From the NCBI RefSeq assembly GCF_000422805.1, contig NZ_AUGT01000009.1:320727-384726 (forward strand): a DNA stretch of 64,000 nucleotides, in the 5' to 3' direction. Positions 49,973 through 59,003 of the stretch are shown here, piece by piece. The notes below the pieces were generated by a model. That model was not told where the DNA came from, searched no databases, and saw nothing but the letters and a program-made list of their open reading frames with translations. Within the stretch, counting starts at the first letter, position 1. Each line of letters starts with the position of its first letter. The position numbers were made by a program, and so were the translations under genes. The DNA comes from Nocardioides halotolerans DSM 19273 (GTDB lineage: Bacteria > Actinomycetota > Actinomycetes > Propionibacteriales > Nocardioidaceae).

Positions 49973-51142
49973 ATGACCCAGCGTCTGTCGGGCGTCCTGC
50001 TCGTCGAGGACGACGAGGGGGACGCACTCCTCGTGCGGGAGTGCCTGCGCGACGCCGGGCTCGCCGACGACGACCTGATCTGGTGCCGCACGGTCGCCGA
50101 CGGCGTCGACGCGCTCGTCGAGAAGCCCTCGTGCGTGCTGCTCGACCTCGGCCTGCCTGACGCCGAGGGTCTCTCGGCGCTGCACACCGTCGTCGCCGAG
50201 GTCACGACCACCCCGGTGATCGTCCTGACCGGGCGCCACGACCGGACCGGCGTCGAGGCGGTCGCGGCGGGCGCCCAGGACTACCTCATCAAGGACGACC
50301 TCACGCCCGAGCTGCTCGACCGCACGATCCGGTACGCCGTCCAGCGACGCCAGACGCAGCTGACCGAGGTGCAGCTGCGCGAAGAGAGGCTGCTCGCCGC
50401 CGAGAACTCGCGGCTCGAGCGCGGCCTGCTGCCCAAGCCGCTGCTCCGCACCGGGTTCGTCAGCTGCGCGAGCCACTACCGGCCGGGCCGGGCGCGCGCC
50501 GTGCTCGGCGGGGACTTCTACGACGTCGTCGAGCTGCCCGACGGCCGGGTCCGCGCCGTGATCGGCGACGTGATGGGCCACGGACCCGACGAGGCCGCGC
50601 TCGGCGTCCACCTGCGCGTGGCGTGGCGGTCGCTGGTGCTGGCCGGCGTGCCGGACGACGAGATCCTCGTCGCCCTCTCCCGGCTGCTCGAGGCCGAGAG
50701 CCCCGGCGGCATCTTCGTCACGGTCTGCGACGTGGCGATCGACCGCGACCTCGGCGCGACGATCCAGGTGGCGGGGCACCCGCCGCCGATGCTGTGCGCC
50801 GACGGTGCGGCGGCCTACCTCGAGGTGGCGTTCGGCCCGCCGATCGGCATCCGTGACGAGGTGCCCCCGGCCGGCTGGCCGGTCACCCGCACCACGCTCC
50901 AGACCGGCTCGGCGCTCCTCCTCTACACCGACGGGCTGCTCGACGCCTTCCGCCAGGTCGACAGCCTCACCAGCGTCGGGCTCGACGAGCTGCTCGAGAT
51001 CGCCTGCGGCGCGCTGGGCGAGGACGGGTCGCTCGACGACCTGCTGGCCTCGATCGTGGCGCAGGCGCCCATCCGCGCGGTCGACGACACCGCCCTGGTG
51101 GTGCTCAGGGTCGACGACCCCGGCGCGGGGCGGACCGCGTGA
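49973..51142 (+). CDS. Response regulator with PP2C (SpoIIE/RsbU-type) phosphatase output
   Basis: The 389-residue protein has a receiver domain with D58 (CVLLDLGLPDAEG) and the conserved Lys in YLIKDDLTPE. The coiled linker QRRQTQLTEVQLREERLLAA joins a PP2C-type serine phosphatase with GGDFYDVVELPDGRVRAVIG, DVMGHGPDEAALGVHLRVAW, VAGHPPPMLC, LLLYTDGLLDAF and DDTALVVLRV. Metal-binding Asp residues are present. RsbU-type phosphatases dephosphorylate anti-anti-sigma factors and so activate alternative sigma factors, but none is encoded nearby. The following kinase overlaps by four bases, so it may phosphorylate D58. Confidence 0.9.
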   Translation: MTQRLSGVLLVEDDEGDALLVRECLRDAGLADDDLIWCRTVADGVDALVEKPSCVLLDLGLPDAEGLSALHTVVAEVTTTPVIVLTGRHDRTGVEAVAAGAQDYLIKDDLTPELLDRTIRYAVQRRQTQLTEVQLREERLLAAENSRLERGLLPKPLLRTGFVSCASHYRPGRARAVLGGDFYDVVELPDGRVRAVIGDVMGHGPDEAALGVHLRVAWRSLVLAGVPDDEILVALSRLLEAESPGGIFVTVCDVAIDRDLGATIQVAGHPPPMLCADGAAAYLEVAFGPPIGIRDEVPPAGWPVTRTTLQTGSALLLYTDGLLDAFRQVDSLTSVGLDELLEIACGALGEDGSLDDLLASIVAQAPIRAVDDTALVVLRVDDPGAGRTA

Positions 51143-52707
51143 CCGTGCAGGGCTGGAGCCTCCGACGACGCGTCACCCGCGCGATCGTCGGCGTGCTGAT
51201 CCTCCTGATGGTGCTGGTCGCGACCGTCGTCTACTACATCGCCGAGGCCAAGAGCACCGGCGACGAGCTCGTCGAGCAGTGGGACCCCGCCTACACCATC
51301 AGCCAGAACACGCTCACGGCGATGGTCAACCAGGAGAGCGGCGTCCGCGGCTTCGCGCTCGGCCGGGACGAGGCTTTCCTCGAGCCCTACAACATCGCCA
51401 ACCTGCTCGGCGGCTCGGCGCAGGGGACCCTGCGCAAGTACCTCCTCGACTACCCCGAGCTGCTCGCCAAGCTGAAGGTGCTCAACACGGCCATCGACGA
51501 GTGGCGCACGACGATCGCGGAGCCGATCATCGCCCGGGTGCGGGAGGGCGACCCGGGAGCGGCGGCGGCCGTCGCGACGCCCGAGGCGCGCGCGGCGTTC
51601 GACCGCGTCCGCGAGGCCTCCAACGACCTCACCAACAGCATCGACGCGAAGCGCGCCGACGTCACCGAGGAGCGCGAGCGCGCGTTCGTCTGGGTGTGGT
51701 CGGTCATCGCCCTCGGCGCGACCGTGCTGCTCGTCACGGGCCTGGGGCTGGGCCGCGGCCTGCGCCAGCAGGTGCTCGCGCCGATGACAGGGCTCATGCG
51801 CCAGACCCGGGAGGTCGCCGCCGGCAACCTCGACCTCGAGATCGCGCAGAGCGGGCCGCTCGAGATCCAGGCGCTCGCGTCCGACGTGGACCTGATGCGC
51901 GGGACGCTCGCCTCGCAGATCGAGCGGATCGAGCGGGCCCGGAGCCGCATCCAGCAGCGCAGCGCCGAGCTGGCGCGGTCCAACACCGACCTCGAGCAGT
52001 TCGCGTACGTCGCCTCGCACGACCTGTCCGAGCCGCTGCGCAAGGTCACCAACTTCTGCCAGCTCCTCGAGCGCCAGTACTCCGACCAGCTCGACGACAA
52101 GGCGCGCCAGTACATCGCCTTCATGGTCGACGGCGCCAAGCGGATGCAGGTGCTCATCAACGACCTGCTCGACTTCTCGCGGGTCGGCCGGTCGCACGAG
52201 CACTTCGTGCAGGTCGACCTCGAGAGCGCGCTCGCCCGCGCCCTGACCAACCTCGAGGAGCCGATCGCGGAGGCGAGCGCCACGGTGGAGCACGGCCCGC
52301 TCCCGACCGTCCCGGGCGACCCGACGCTGCTCACCGCCCTCCTGCAGAACCTGGTCGGCAACGCGGTGAAGTACCGGCGACCCGACGAGCCCGCGCGGAT
52401 CTCGGTCAGCGCCGAGCAGCAGGGCGACCAGTGGCTGCTGACGGTCGACGACAACGGCATCGGCATCGACCCGCAGTACGCCGACCGGATCTTCACCATC
52501 TTCCAGCGGCTGCACCTGCGCGACGAGTACGGCGGGACCGGCATCGGGCTCGCGCTGTGCCGCAAGATCGTCGACTTCCACCGGGGCCGGATCTGGTTGG
52601 CGGAGAAGCACGAACCGGGTGCTAGGTTCCAACTCACCTTGCCCCAGACCGAGGCACCCGGCGAGACGGTGGACGACGATGAACCCGCGCTACGCGCAGC
52701 ACCCTGA
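51139..52707 (+). CDS. Membrane sensor histidine kinase with CHASE3 and HAMP domains
   Basis: The 522-residue protein has two membrane helices (about 16-35 and 186-206). Between them is a CHASE3-like sensor with AMVNQESGVRGFALGRDEAF and TIDEW-type motifs. A HAMP domain and a coiled coil (LASQIERIERARSRIQQRSA) lead to the H-box FAYVASHDLSEPLRKVTNFC with H294. The ATPase has LLQNLVGNAVKYRRPDEP, VDDNGIGIDPQYADRIFTIF and GTGIGLALCRKIVDFHRG. This H-box resembles cyanobacterial phytochrome-type kinases whose partner is a single-domain regulator like the one that follows. The GTG overlaps the previous gene by four bases. Confidence 0.92.
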   Translation: MTVQGWSLRRRVTRAIVGVLILLMVLVATVVYYIAEAKSTGDELVEQWDPAYTISQNTLTAMVNQESGVRGFALGRDEAFLEPYNIANLLGGSAQGTLRKYLLDYPELLAKLKVLNTAIDEWRTTIAEPIIARVREGDPGAAAAVATPEARAAFDRVREASNDLTNSIDAKRADVTEERERAFVWVWSVIALGATVLLVTGLGLGRGLRQQVLAPMTGLMRQTREVAAGNLDLEIAQSGPLEIQALASDVDLMRGTLASQIERIERARSRIQQRSAELARSNTDLEQFAYVASHDLSEPLRKVTNFCQLLERQYSDQLDDKARQYIAFMVDGAKRMQVLINDLLDFSRVGRSHEHFVQVDLESALARALTNLEEPIAEASATVEHGPLPTVPGDPTLLTALLQNLVGNAVKYRRPDEPARISVSAEQQGDQWLLTVDDNGIGIDPQYADRIFTIFQRLHLRDEYGGTGIGLALCRKIVDFHRGRIWLAEKHEPGARFQLTLPQTEAPGETVDDDEPALRAAP

Positions 52708-53131
52708 CCAGGCGCTCTCGGTGCTGCTCGTCGAGGACGACCCCGGCGACGTGCTGATCGCCCGCGAGGCGCTGGCTGCCGGTCGCCTCTCGACCGACCT
52801 CCACGTCGTCAACGACGGCGTCGACGCCATGTCTTACCTGCGGCGGGCCGAGCCGTACGCCGAGGCGACGCGCCCCGACCTGATCCTGCTCGACCTCAAC
52901 CTGCCCCGGAAGTCGGGTCACGAGGTCCTCGCCGAGGTCAAGCAGGACCCCGCGCTGCGCCGCATCCCGGTCGTCGTGCTCACCACCTCCCAGGCCCAGG
53001 AGGACGTCGCCAAGAGCTACGACCTCCACGCCTCGGTGCACGTCTCCAAGCCGGCCGACTTCGACCAGTTCACCGAGGTCGTGCGCCAGATCGACGACTT
53101 CTTCGGCAACGTCGCGGAACTCTCGGACTAG
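52679..53131 (+). CDS. Single-domain response regulator (Rcp1-like)
   Basis: The 150-residue protein is only a receiver domain: LSVLLVEDDPGDVLIAREAL (acidic pocket), D72 in DLILLDLNLPRKSGHEVLAE, VVVLTTSQAQEDVAKSYDLH, and the conserved Lys in VHVSKPADFDQF. It has no DNA-binding domain. Rcp1-type regulators receive phosphate from the adjacent histidine kinase. It overlaps the kinase gene by 29 bases. Together with the PP2C receiver it forms a system with two possible acceptors for one kinase. Confidence 0.92.
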   Translation: MNPRYAQHPDQALSVLLVEDDPGDVLIAREALAAGRLSTDLHVVNDGVDAMSYLRRAEPYAEATRPDLILLDLNLPRKSGHEVLAEVKQDPALRRIPVVVLTTSQAQEDVAKSYDLHASVHVSKPADFDQFTEVVRQIDDFFGNVAELSD

Positions 53132-53151
53132 GTCGAGCGCCCAGCGACGAC

Positions 53152-53188
53152 GCGGGCGAGTGAGGCGCGCAGCGGCTCACGAGCCCGC
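53152..53188 (+). terminator. Hairpin after the kinase operon
   Basis: Arms 53152-53164 and 53176-53188 pair over 13 positions with a two-base internal mismatch. It begins 21 bases after the response-regulator stop and may end that transcript. Confidence 0.6.
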
Positions 53189-53233
53189 CCATCCCACCCG
53201 TGTTGACGCAGTGAGGGCCGTCCTGCCCGGTCT

Positions 53234-53348
53234 GTTGGGCCGGGCTCCCGCGGCAGCGTCAAGGGCCGGCGCGCGCCAAGCGCGACCAAGCCATGGCACC
53301 CCACCACGGGGCGCGCGGCGGCACAGCGCCGCGGGAGGCCGGCCCGAC
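53234..53348. repeat. Nested 115-base inverted-repeat element before cysS
   Basis: Outer arms 53234-53254 and 53328-53348 (21 bases each) pair at 19 of 21 positions. An inner pair, 53266-53278 and 53310-53322, pairs at 12 of 13. The centre has no gene. The end is 48 bases before the cysS -10. It may be a dispersed mobile repeat, an RNA structure or part of the upstream terminator. Confidence 0.62.
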
Positions 53349-53396
53349 GGACCGGACCCGGGAGCCACGAAAGCAGGCCCAGCCCCAACCTCTCCC

Positions 53397-53402
53397 TAGA
53401 CT
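53397..53402 (+). promoter_or_regulatory. Leaderless -10 element (TAGACT) of cysS
   Basis: TAGACT lies 6 bases before the GTG at 53409. cysS, a housekeeping gene normally co-transcribed with ispF, thus appears to have its own promoter here. Confidence 0.6.
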
Positions 53403-53408
53403 TAGACG

Positions 53409-54797
53409 GTGCTCAGGCTCTACGACACCCAGACCCGCGAGGTCCGTGACTTCGCGCCCCTCGAGGAGGGGAAGGCGGGTCTCTACGTCTGCGGGCTGAC
53501 GGTGCAGTCGGAGCCGCACGTGGGTCACGTGCGCAGCGCGGTGAACTTCGACGTGCTCCAGCGCTGGCTGCGCCACGAGGGCTACGAGGTGACGTTCATC
53601 CGCAACACCACCGACATCGACGACAAGATCCTGGTGAAGGCGGCCGAGCAGGGCCGGCCCTGGTACAACCTCGCCTACGCGATGAAGCGCGAGCTCGACC
53701 GCGCCTACGAGGCGCTCAACGTCGCGCCGCCGACCTACGAGCCGGCCGCCACCGGCCACATCCCCGAGATGGTCGAGCTGATCGGTCAGCTGATCGGCAA
53801 GGGTCACGCGTACCCCGCCGACGACGGCAGCGGTGACGTCTACTTCGACGTCCGGTCCTGGCCGTCGTACGGCGAGCTGACCCACCAGAAGATCGACGAC
53901 ATGGAGGCCGCGGAGGACGCCGACCCGCGCGGCAAGCGCGACCCGCGCGACTTCGCGCTCTGGAAGGGCTGGAAGAAGGCGTCCGAGCCCGAGACCGCGG
54001 CGTGGCCGAGCCCCTGGGGTCCTGGACGCCCGGGCTGGCACATCGAGTGCTCCGCGATGGCCGGGAAGTACCTCGGCACCGCCTTCGACATCCACGGCGG
54101 TGGTGTCGACCTGCGCTTCCCCCACCACGAGAACGAGCAGGCCCAGTCGCGCGCGGCCGGGCACCAGTTCGCGTCGTACTGGATGCACAACGCCTGGATC
54201 ACCACCTCCGGCGAGAAGATGAGCAAGTCGCTCGGCAACAGCCTGCTGATCCCGGCGGTGCTCGAGCGGGTGCGCGGCATCGAGCTGCGCTACTACCTCG
54301 TCGCGGCGCACTACCGCAGCCACGTCGAGTTCAGCTTCGAGGCGCTCGACGAGGCGGCGGCCGCGTTCCAGCGGATCGAGAACTTCCTCGACCGGGCCGG
54401 CTCCGGCGCGGCGGGCGAGCTGCCCGAGGCGTTCGTCGCCGCGATGGACGACGACCTCGGCACCCCGGCCGCGGTGGCCGTCCTCCACGACGCCGTCCGC
54501 GAGGGCAACCGCCAGCTCGCCGCCGGCGAGGACGCCGGCGCGACTGCGGGCCAGGTGCGAGCGATGCTCGACGTGCTCGGCCTCGACCCGGAGGATCCCG
54601 CGTGGCCCAGCAGCGGTGGCGCCGACGCCCAGCTGACCGGCGCCGTCGACGCCCTGGTCGCCGGCCTGCTCGGGCAGCGCCAGGCGGCCCGCGAGGCCAA
54701 GGACTTCGCCACCGCCGACGCCATCCGCGACCAGATCAAGGCCGCCGGCATCGAGGTCGAGGACACCCCGGCCGGCCCGAAGTGGAGCCTGGCGTGA
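53409..54797 (+). CDS. cysS: Cysteinyl-tRNA synthetase
   Basis: The 462-residue class I synthetase has normal length. [20 protein letters not shown] carries the zinc Cys and HIGH-type motif (HVGH). [40 protein letters not shown] and [16 protein letters not shown] carry the remaining zinc ligands. The KMSKS loop is [12 protein letters not shown]. The C-terminal helical domain ends [21 protein letters not shown] separate MshC (the CysS paralog for mycothiol) is not this gene, because the tRNA-binding C terminus is intact. It charges tRNA-Cys. rlmB follows 35 bases downstream. Confidence 0.96.
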   Translation: MLRLYDTQTREVRDFAPLEEGKAGLYVCGLTVQSEPHVGHVRSAVNFDVLQRWLRHEGYEVTFIRNTTDIDDKILVKAAEQGRPWYNLAYAMKRELDRAYEALNVAPPTYEPAATGHIPEMVELIGQLIGKGHAYPADDGSGDVYFDVRSWPSYGELTHQKIDDMEAAEDADPRGKRDPRDFALWKGWKKASEPETAAWPSPWGPGRPGWHIECSAMAGKYLGTAFDIHGGGVDLRFPHHENEQAQSRAAGHQFASYWMHNAWITTSGEKMSKSLGNSLLIPAVLERVRGIELRYYLVAAHYRSHVEFSFEALDEAAAAFQRIENFLDRAGSGAAGELPEAFVAAMDDDLGTPAAVAVLHDAVREGNRQLAAGEDAGATAGQVRAMLDVLGLDPEDPAWPSSGGADAQLTGAVDALVAGLLGQRQAAREAKDFATADAIRDQIKAAGIEVEDTPAGPKWSLA

Positions 54798-54832
54798 GCC
54801 GCTGTCGGACTACCCCCACGGAGGCGATCTAG

Positions 54833-55774
54833 GTGCCAGGCAACAGCCAGCGCAAGGGGTCGGTCCGCAAGACCGCCAAGAAGCCGACGGCGGGCTCGGG
54901 CGGGCGGGTCAGGCGCGGCCTCGAGGGCAAGGGGCCGACGCCCAAGGCGAAGGACCGGCCCTACCACAAGGCGCACAAGGCGGCGAAGAAGGCGGCCAAG
55001 TCCCAGGGCACCCGCCCGAAGCGGCGCACCACCGGCGACGCCGAGTGGATCGCGGGCCGCAACTCCGTGGTCGAGGCGCTGCGCGAGGGCGTGCCCGTCA
55101 ACGGCGTGTACGTCGCCGAGGGCGCCGAGCGCGACGGCCGGCTCCGCGAGGCGTTCCGGCTGGCGAGCGAGGGCGGAGTCAGCCTCCTCGAGGTGACCAA
55201 GGCGGAGCTCGACCGGCTGACCAGCGGCGCGGTGCACCAGGGCCTGGCCGCCCGCATCCCGGCCTACGAGTACGCCCACCCCGACGACCTGCTCGACCGC
55301 GCGAAGGAGCAGGGCGAGCCGCCGCTCCTGCTCGCCCTCGACCAGGTCACCGACCCGCGCAACCTCGGCGCGGCGGTCCGCAGCGCCGCGGCGTTCGGCG
55401 CGCACGGCGTGCTCGTCCCCGAGCGCCGCGCGGCCGGCATGACGGCGTCCGCCTGGAAGACCAGCGCCGGTGCCGCGGCGCGCATCCCGGTCGCCCAGAC
55501 GGTCAACCTCGTGCGCCAGCTCAAGAGCTACCAGGACGCCGGGTGCATGGTGGTCGGGCTGGCCGCGGACGGCGATGTGTCGCTGCCCGACCTCGAGCTA
55601 GGCGACGGGCCGCTGGTCGTGGTCGTCGGCTCCGAGGGCGACGGCCTCTCGCGCCTTGTGGCCGAGACCTGCGACCAGCTGGTCTCGATCCCGATGGTCA
55701 ACCAGGTCGAGTCGCTCAACGCCGGCGTCGCCGCCTCGGTCGCCCTCTACGCCGTGGCGCAGGCGCGCGCCTGA
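54833..55774 (+). CDS. rlmB: 23S rRNA (guanosine-2'-O-)-methyltransferase RlmB
   Basis: The GTG is preceded by GGAGGCG. The 313-residue protein has a Lys/Arg-rich N-terminal extension of about 65 residues ([20 protein letters not shown]), the substrate-binding domain ([20 protein letters not shown]) and the SpoU/TrmH knot. Knot motifs are [20 protein letters not shown] (motif 1), [20 protein letters not shown] (motif 2) and [20 protein letters not shown] (motif 3). It methylates G2251 (E. coli numbering) of 23S rRNA. cysS-rlmB is a standard actinobacterial pair. Confidence 0.94.
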   Translation: MPGNSQRKGSVRKTAKKPTAGSGGRVRRGLEGKGPTPKAKDRPYHKAHKAAKKAAKSQGTRPKRRTTGDAEWIAGRNSVVEALREGVPVNGVYVAEGAERDGRLREAFRLASEGGVSLLEVTKAELDRLTSGAVHQGLAARIPAYEYAHPDDLLDRAKEQGEPPLLLALDQVTDPRNLGAAVRSAAAFGAHGVLVPERRAAGMTASAWKTSAGAAARIPVAQTVNLVRQLKSYQDAGCMVVGLAADGDVSLPDLELGDGPLVVVVGSEGDGLSRLVAETCDQLVSIPMVNQVESLNAGVAASVALYAVAQARA

Positions 55775-55776
55775 CG

Positions 55777-57318
55777 ATGGGGATGTCGCCGGGCAGGCGG
55801 GTCCTCGTCAGCGTGGGCTACGCGCTGACCTGGATCCTGCTCACCCTGGTGTGCGCGAGCGGGATCTTCCTCAACAGCAGCCGCGCGACCACGCTGGCCA
55901 GTCACGACGCGATCATCCGTCCCGACCTGTCGGGCCACGTGGTGCTCCTGACCGGGCCGGTGCTGCCCGACGTGCGCGTGCCGACCGATCAGCGGATCGG
56001 CGTCTCGGTGACCCTCGGCAAGACCAACGCGCCGAGCACCGCCGCGCTGATCGACCGCTACGCACTCATCGCGGGCCAGCCCGAAGGACCCGAGGCCCGC
56101 GTCCAGGAGGTCGTCGCCGACCTCGTCGTCGACTCGCTCGTGCGCGGGGGCGCGCTCGCGCTGGTGCCGATCGTGCTCTGGGCACTGGTCGGACCGCACC
56201 GGCGCCGCGCGCTCTTCGCGCGCCCGCGCAAGCGGCGCCGCTCGATGGCCCTCGTGCTGTCGCTGGTGGTCATCGGCGTGGTGGTGGCCCAACCCTGGGG
56301 GCAGGACGAGACCAGGCTCGACACCGAGGAGGACTGGCAACCCCTCGCGACGTTCCTCGGCCCCGACGTACGCCTCCCCGCCGGCCTCGACCGGGTCGAG
56401 GTCCGCGGCGACGTGACCACCAACCAGACCCGGCGGCTCATCGAGAGTGCGGTCGGCACCTACGACGAGGGCAAGACCTTCTACCGCGACGCCGCCGAGG
56501 CGGCCGCCGACCTCGAGCTGCGCGAGCCGGAGGAGGACGAGACCGTCGTGCTCCTCGTCTCGGACCGGCACGACAACATCGGCATGGACCGCGTCGCCCG
56601 CGCGGTCGGCGACGCGGCCGCGGCCGAGGCGGTCTTCGACGCCGGCGACGACACCTCGACCGGCAGCACCTGGGAGGCCTTCTCGCTCGACTCGCTCGAC
56701 GCGGCGTTCGACGACGGCCCCTACGCCGACGCCAAGTGGGCGGTGACCGGCAACCACGACCACGGCACCTTCGTCGGCCGCTACCTCGCGGACCACGGCT
56801 GGACGATGCTCGACGGCGAGGCGGTCGACGGGCCGGCAGGCGTGCGGCTCCTCGGCGTCGCCGACCCCCGCTCGAGCGGGCTCGGGAGCTGGCGCGACGA
56901 GAGCGGCCTGAGCTTCGGCGAGGTCGCGGACCGGCTGGCCGACGCCGCCTGCGAGGCCGACGAGAACGGCGACCGGATCACCACGATCCTCGTGCACGAC
57001 GCCAACATGGGCGACCCCGCGCTCGAGCGCGGCTGCACCGACCTGGTCGTCGGCGGCCACCTCCACGTCCAGAGCGGCCCCACCGAGATGACCGGCGAGA
57101 ACGGCGCGGTCGGCTACAGCTACACCACCGGCACGACCGGCGGGGCGGCGTACGCCGTCGCGGTGGGTGCCGCCATCCGCCGCCCGGCCGGCATCTCGCT
57201 CCTGACCTACCGCGACGGGCACCCGGTCGGCGTCCAGCCGGTCACCCTCGACACCAACGGCACCTTCAGCGTCGGCGACTACGTGGAGCTCGAGCCCAGC
57301 GTCCCCGAGGAGGAGTGA
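55777..57318 (+). CDS. Membrane metallophosphoesterase
   Basis: The ATG lies 2 bases after the rlmB stop; the 513-residue protein has helices at about 10-30, 120-140 and 155-172. The C-terminal calcineurin-like domain contains LLVSDRHDNIGM (D-x-H), DAGDDTSTGS (GDD), WAVTGNHDHGTF (GNHD), TILVHDAN and VVGGHLHVQS (GHxH). The metal-binding set looks complete, although the first motif reads D-R-H. The active site is outside the membrane or at its surface, after a 120-residue non-catalytic domain. Phospholipid or nucleotide substrates are possible. It probably belongs to the cysS-rlmB operon. Confidence 0.87.
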   Translation: MGMSPGRRVLVSVGYALTWILLTLVCASGIFLNSSRATTLASHDAIIRPDLSGHVVLLTGPVLPDVRVPTDQRIGVSVTLGKTNAPSTAALIDRYALIAGQPEGPEARVQEVVADLVVDSLVRGGALALVPIVLWALVGPHRRRALFARPRKRRRSMALVLSLVVIGVVVAQPWGQDETRLDTEEDWQPLATFLGPDVRLPAGLDRVEVRGDVTTNQTRRLIESAVGTYDEGKTFYRDAAEAAADLELREPEEDETVVLLVSDRHDNIGMDRVARAVGDAAAAEAVFDAGDDTSTGSTWEAFSLDSLDAAFDDGPYADAKWAVTGNHDHGTFVGRYLADHGWTMLDGEAVDGPAGVRLLGVADPRSSGLGSWRDESGLSFGEVADRLADAACEADENGDRITTILVHDANMGDPALERGCTDLVVGGHLHVQSGPTEMTGENGAVGYSYTTGTTGGAAYAVAVGAAIRRPAGISLLTYRDGHPVGVQPVTLDTNGTFSVGDYVELEPSVPEEE

Positions 57319-57325
57319 CGCGCTC

Positions 57326-57346
57326 CGGCCGCTCGTAGGGCGGCCG
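57326..57346 (+). terminator. Hairpin terminator of the cysS-rlmB operon
   Basis: A 7-bp perfect stem (CGGCCGC / GCGGCCG) with a seven-base loop begins 7 bases after the metallophosphoesterase stop. It separates this operon from the ABC operon. Confidence 0.6.
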
Positions 57347-57418
57347 AGGCGGTACCCACCCGCCGACGTCCACCTCGGTGACCACCGTCACCTTTGCCCC
57401 GTGCGCTCGTTTACGGAC

Positions 57419-57432
57419 TGATACACGTTCTA
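57419..57432 (+). promoter_or_regulatory. KstR-like palindromic operator overlapping the ABC-operon promoter
   Basis: TGATACACGTTCTA fits the published KstR core TNNAACNNGTTNNA at all but one fixed position (T for the first A). It lies directly on the probable -10 (TAGTTT, 57431-57436), 23 bases before the GTG. A TetR-type repressor bound here would block transcription. KstR controls steroid catabolism genes; no such genes are in this window, so the identity of the repressor is uncertain. Confidence 0.45.
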
Positions 57433-57454
57433 GTTTTGCGCCTGGGAGGGCCCC

Positions 57455-58993
57455 GTGACACGTCTTGCTGCGCGCCTCGGCACGGTTCGGACCCTGGGTG
57501 CGGGGGGCGCCCTGGTGCTGGCCCTGAGCCTGGCGGCCTGCGGGTCGCAGCTCGACCCCGACGAGGTCGCGACCGCCGGCAGCGGCACGAACGTCGACGC
57601 CCAGGGCGGCGGGGTGGTCCCCGGCGCGGGCACGGGCGACACGACCACCGGCGGCGACACGACGACGGGCGGCGACACGACGACGGGTGGCGACACGTCC
57701 ACCGGCGCCGGGACGGGCACCGGCACCGGCACCGGCACCGGCACGGGCAGCGGGACCGGCAGCGGCAGCGGGTCCGGCAGCGGCGCGGGAGGTGACAGCG
57801 GCGGCGGCGGTGACGCCGGCGGCGGCGACAACGCGCCCACCGGCGGCGGCGGCGCCGCGAGCTGCGACGGCTTCAAGAACGGCCCTGGCATCACCGACTC
57901 CGAGATCACGATCGGCAACGCCTCGGACATCTCTGGGCCGGTGCCTGGCCTCTTCGAGTCCGCCCAGGACGCCGTCAAGGCCTACGTCGCCTACTTCAAC
58001 TCCACCAGCGACATCTGCGGGCGCAAGCTGAAGCTCGTCACCTACGACAGCCGCACCGACGCCGGCGCCGACCAGGCCAACTACGCCAAGGGCTGCGCCG
58101 AGACCTTCGCGATGGTCGGCTCGATGTCGGCGTTCGACTCCGGCGGCGCCGCGACGACCCAGTCGTGCGGGCTGCCCGACATCCGCTCCGCGGCCGTCAC
58201 CCGCGACCGCAACTCCTGCACGACGTGCTTCCCGGCGCAGTCGAACAACACCGGCGAGTGGGAGAACGCGCCCGGGGTGTTCATCAAGAAGAACTACCCC
58301 GACGCCGCGGCACACGCGGCCGCGCTCTACATCAACGCCGGCGCCGCGGCCGAGAACGGTCCGGCCTCGGCCCGCGCGATGACCAAGCAGGGGCTGCACT
58401 TCGACGTCGTGCAGGGCATCGACGTCGCCGAGTTCAACTACGCGCCGTACGCCCAGCAGCTCAAGGACAAGGGCGTCAAGGTGGTCTTCTGGACCGGCGC
58501 CTACCAGCAGTCCGTACGGCTCGCGCAGGCCTTCCAGCAGGTCGGCTACAAGCCGGACGTCTACCTCCGCGACCCCACCGACTACATCCCGGAGTTCGTG
58601 AGCTCCGGCGGCGACGCCGTCGACGGCACCGTGATCTTCATGAACTTCGTGCCGTTCGAGGAGGCCAACACCAACAAGGAGATGCAGCTCTACCTCAGCT
58701 GGCTCCAGCAGGTCAGCCCGGGCGCGGCGCCGACGTTCTTCGGCGTGTTCTCCTGGTCGGCGGCGCGGCTCTTCGTCGAGAAGGCCGCGGCCCTCGGCGG
58801 CAAGCTGAGCCGGGCGACGCTCGTCGACGCCCTCCGCAAGACCGACAACTGGACGGCCAACGGGCTGACCGCCCCGCAGCACGTGGCGAGCCGGCGCACC
58901 GGCGACTGCTGGCGGTTCCTCCAGCTCAGCGGCGGCACCTGGAAGCCGGTGGGCGGCAGCAAGTACACCTGCGCCGGAACCACCACGGGCTGA
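57455..58993 (+). CDS. ABC transporter substrate-binding lipoprotein, Leu/Ile/Val (LivJ/K) family
   Basis: The 512-residue protein starts at a GTG with GGAGGG upstream. The lipobox is LALSLAACGS (Cys about 29). Residues 45-130 are a low-complexity Gly/Thr/Ser/Asp linker with TTTGGD three times. The periplasmic-binding fold starts about 145 (ITDSEITIGNASDISGPVPG, AQDAVKAYVAYFNSTSDICG) and includes KGVKVVFWTGAYQQSVRLAQ. It has extra Cys residues (RDRNSCTTCFPAQSNNTGEW). Such proteins bind amino acids, aromatic compounds or amides; this long variant need not bind branched-chain amino acids. Confidence 0.87.
   Translation: MTRLAARLGTVRTLGAGGALVLALSLAACGSQLDPDEVATAGSGTNVDAQGGGVVPGAGTGDTTTGGDTTTGGDTTTGGDTSTGAGTGTGTGTGTGTGSGTGSGSGSGSGAGGDSGGGGDAGGGDNAPTGGGGAASCDGFKNGPGITDSEITIGNASDISGPVPGLFESAQDAVKAYVAYFNSTSDICGRKLKLVTYDSRTDAGADQANYAKGCAETFAMVGSMSAFDSGGAATTQSCGLPDIRSAAVTRDRNSCTTCFPAQSNNTGEWENAPGVFIKKNYPDAAAHAAALYINAGAAAENGPASARAMTKQGLHFDVVQGIDVAEFNYAPYAQQLKDKGVKVVFWTGAYQQSVRLAQAFQQVGYKPDVYLRDPTDYIPEFVSSGGDAVDGTVIFMNFVPFEEANTNKEMQLYLSWLQQVSPGAAPTFFGVFSWSAARLFVEKAAALGGKLSRATLVDALRKTDNWTANGLTAPQHVASRRTGDCWRFLQLSGGTWKPVGGSKYTCAGTTTG
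57641..57790 (+). repeat. In-gene microsatellite coding a Gly/Thr/Ser linker
   Basis: Tandem 18-base units coding T-T-T-G-G-D are followed by six-base GGCACC-type units coding G-T and then G-S. Such tracts can change length by slippage without shifting the frame. The linker probably spans the cell envelope. Confidence 0.75.
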
Positions 58994-59003
58994 GGCGGCG
59001 GAC

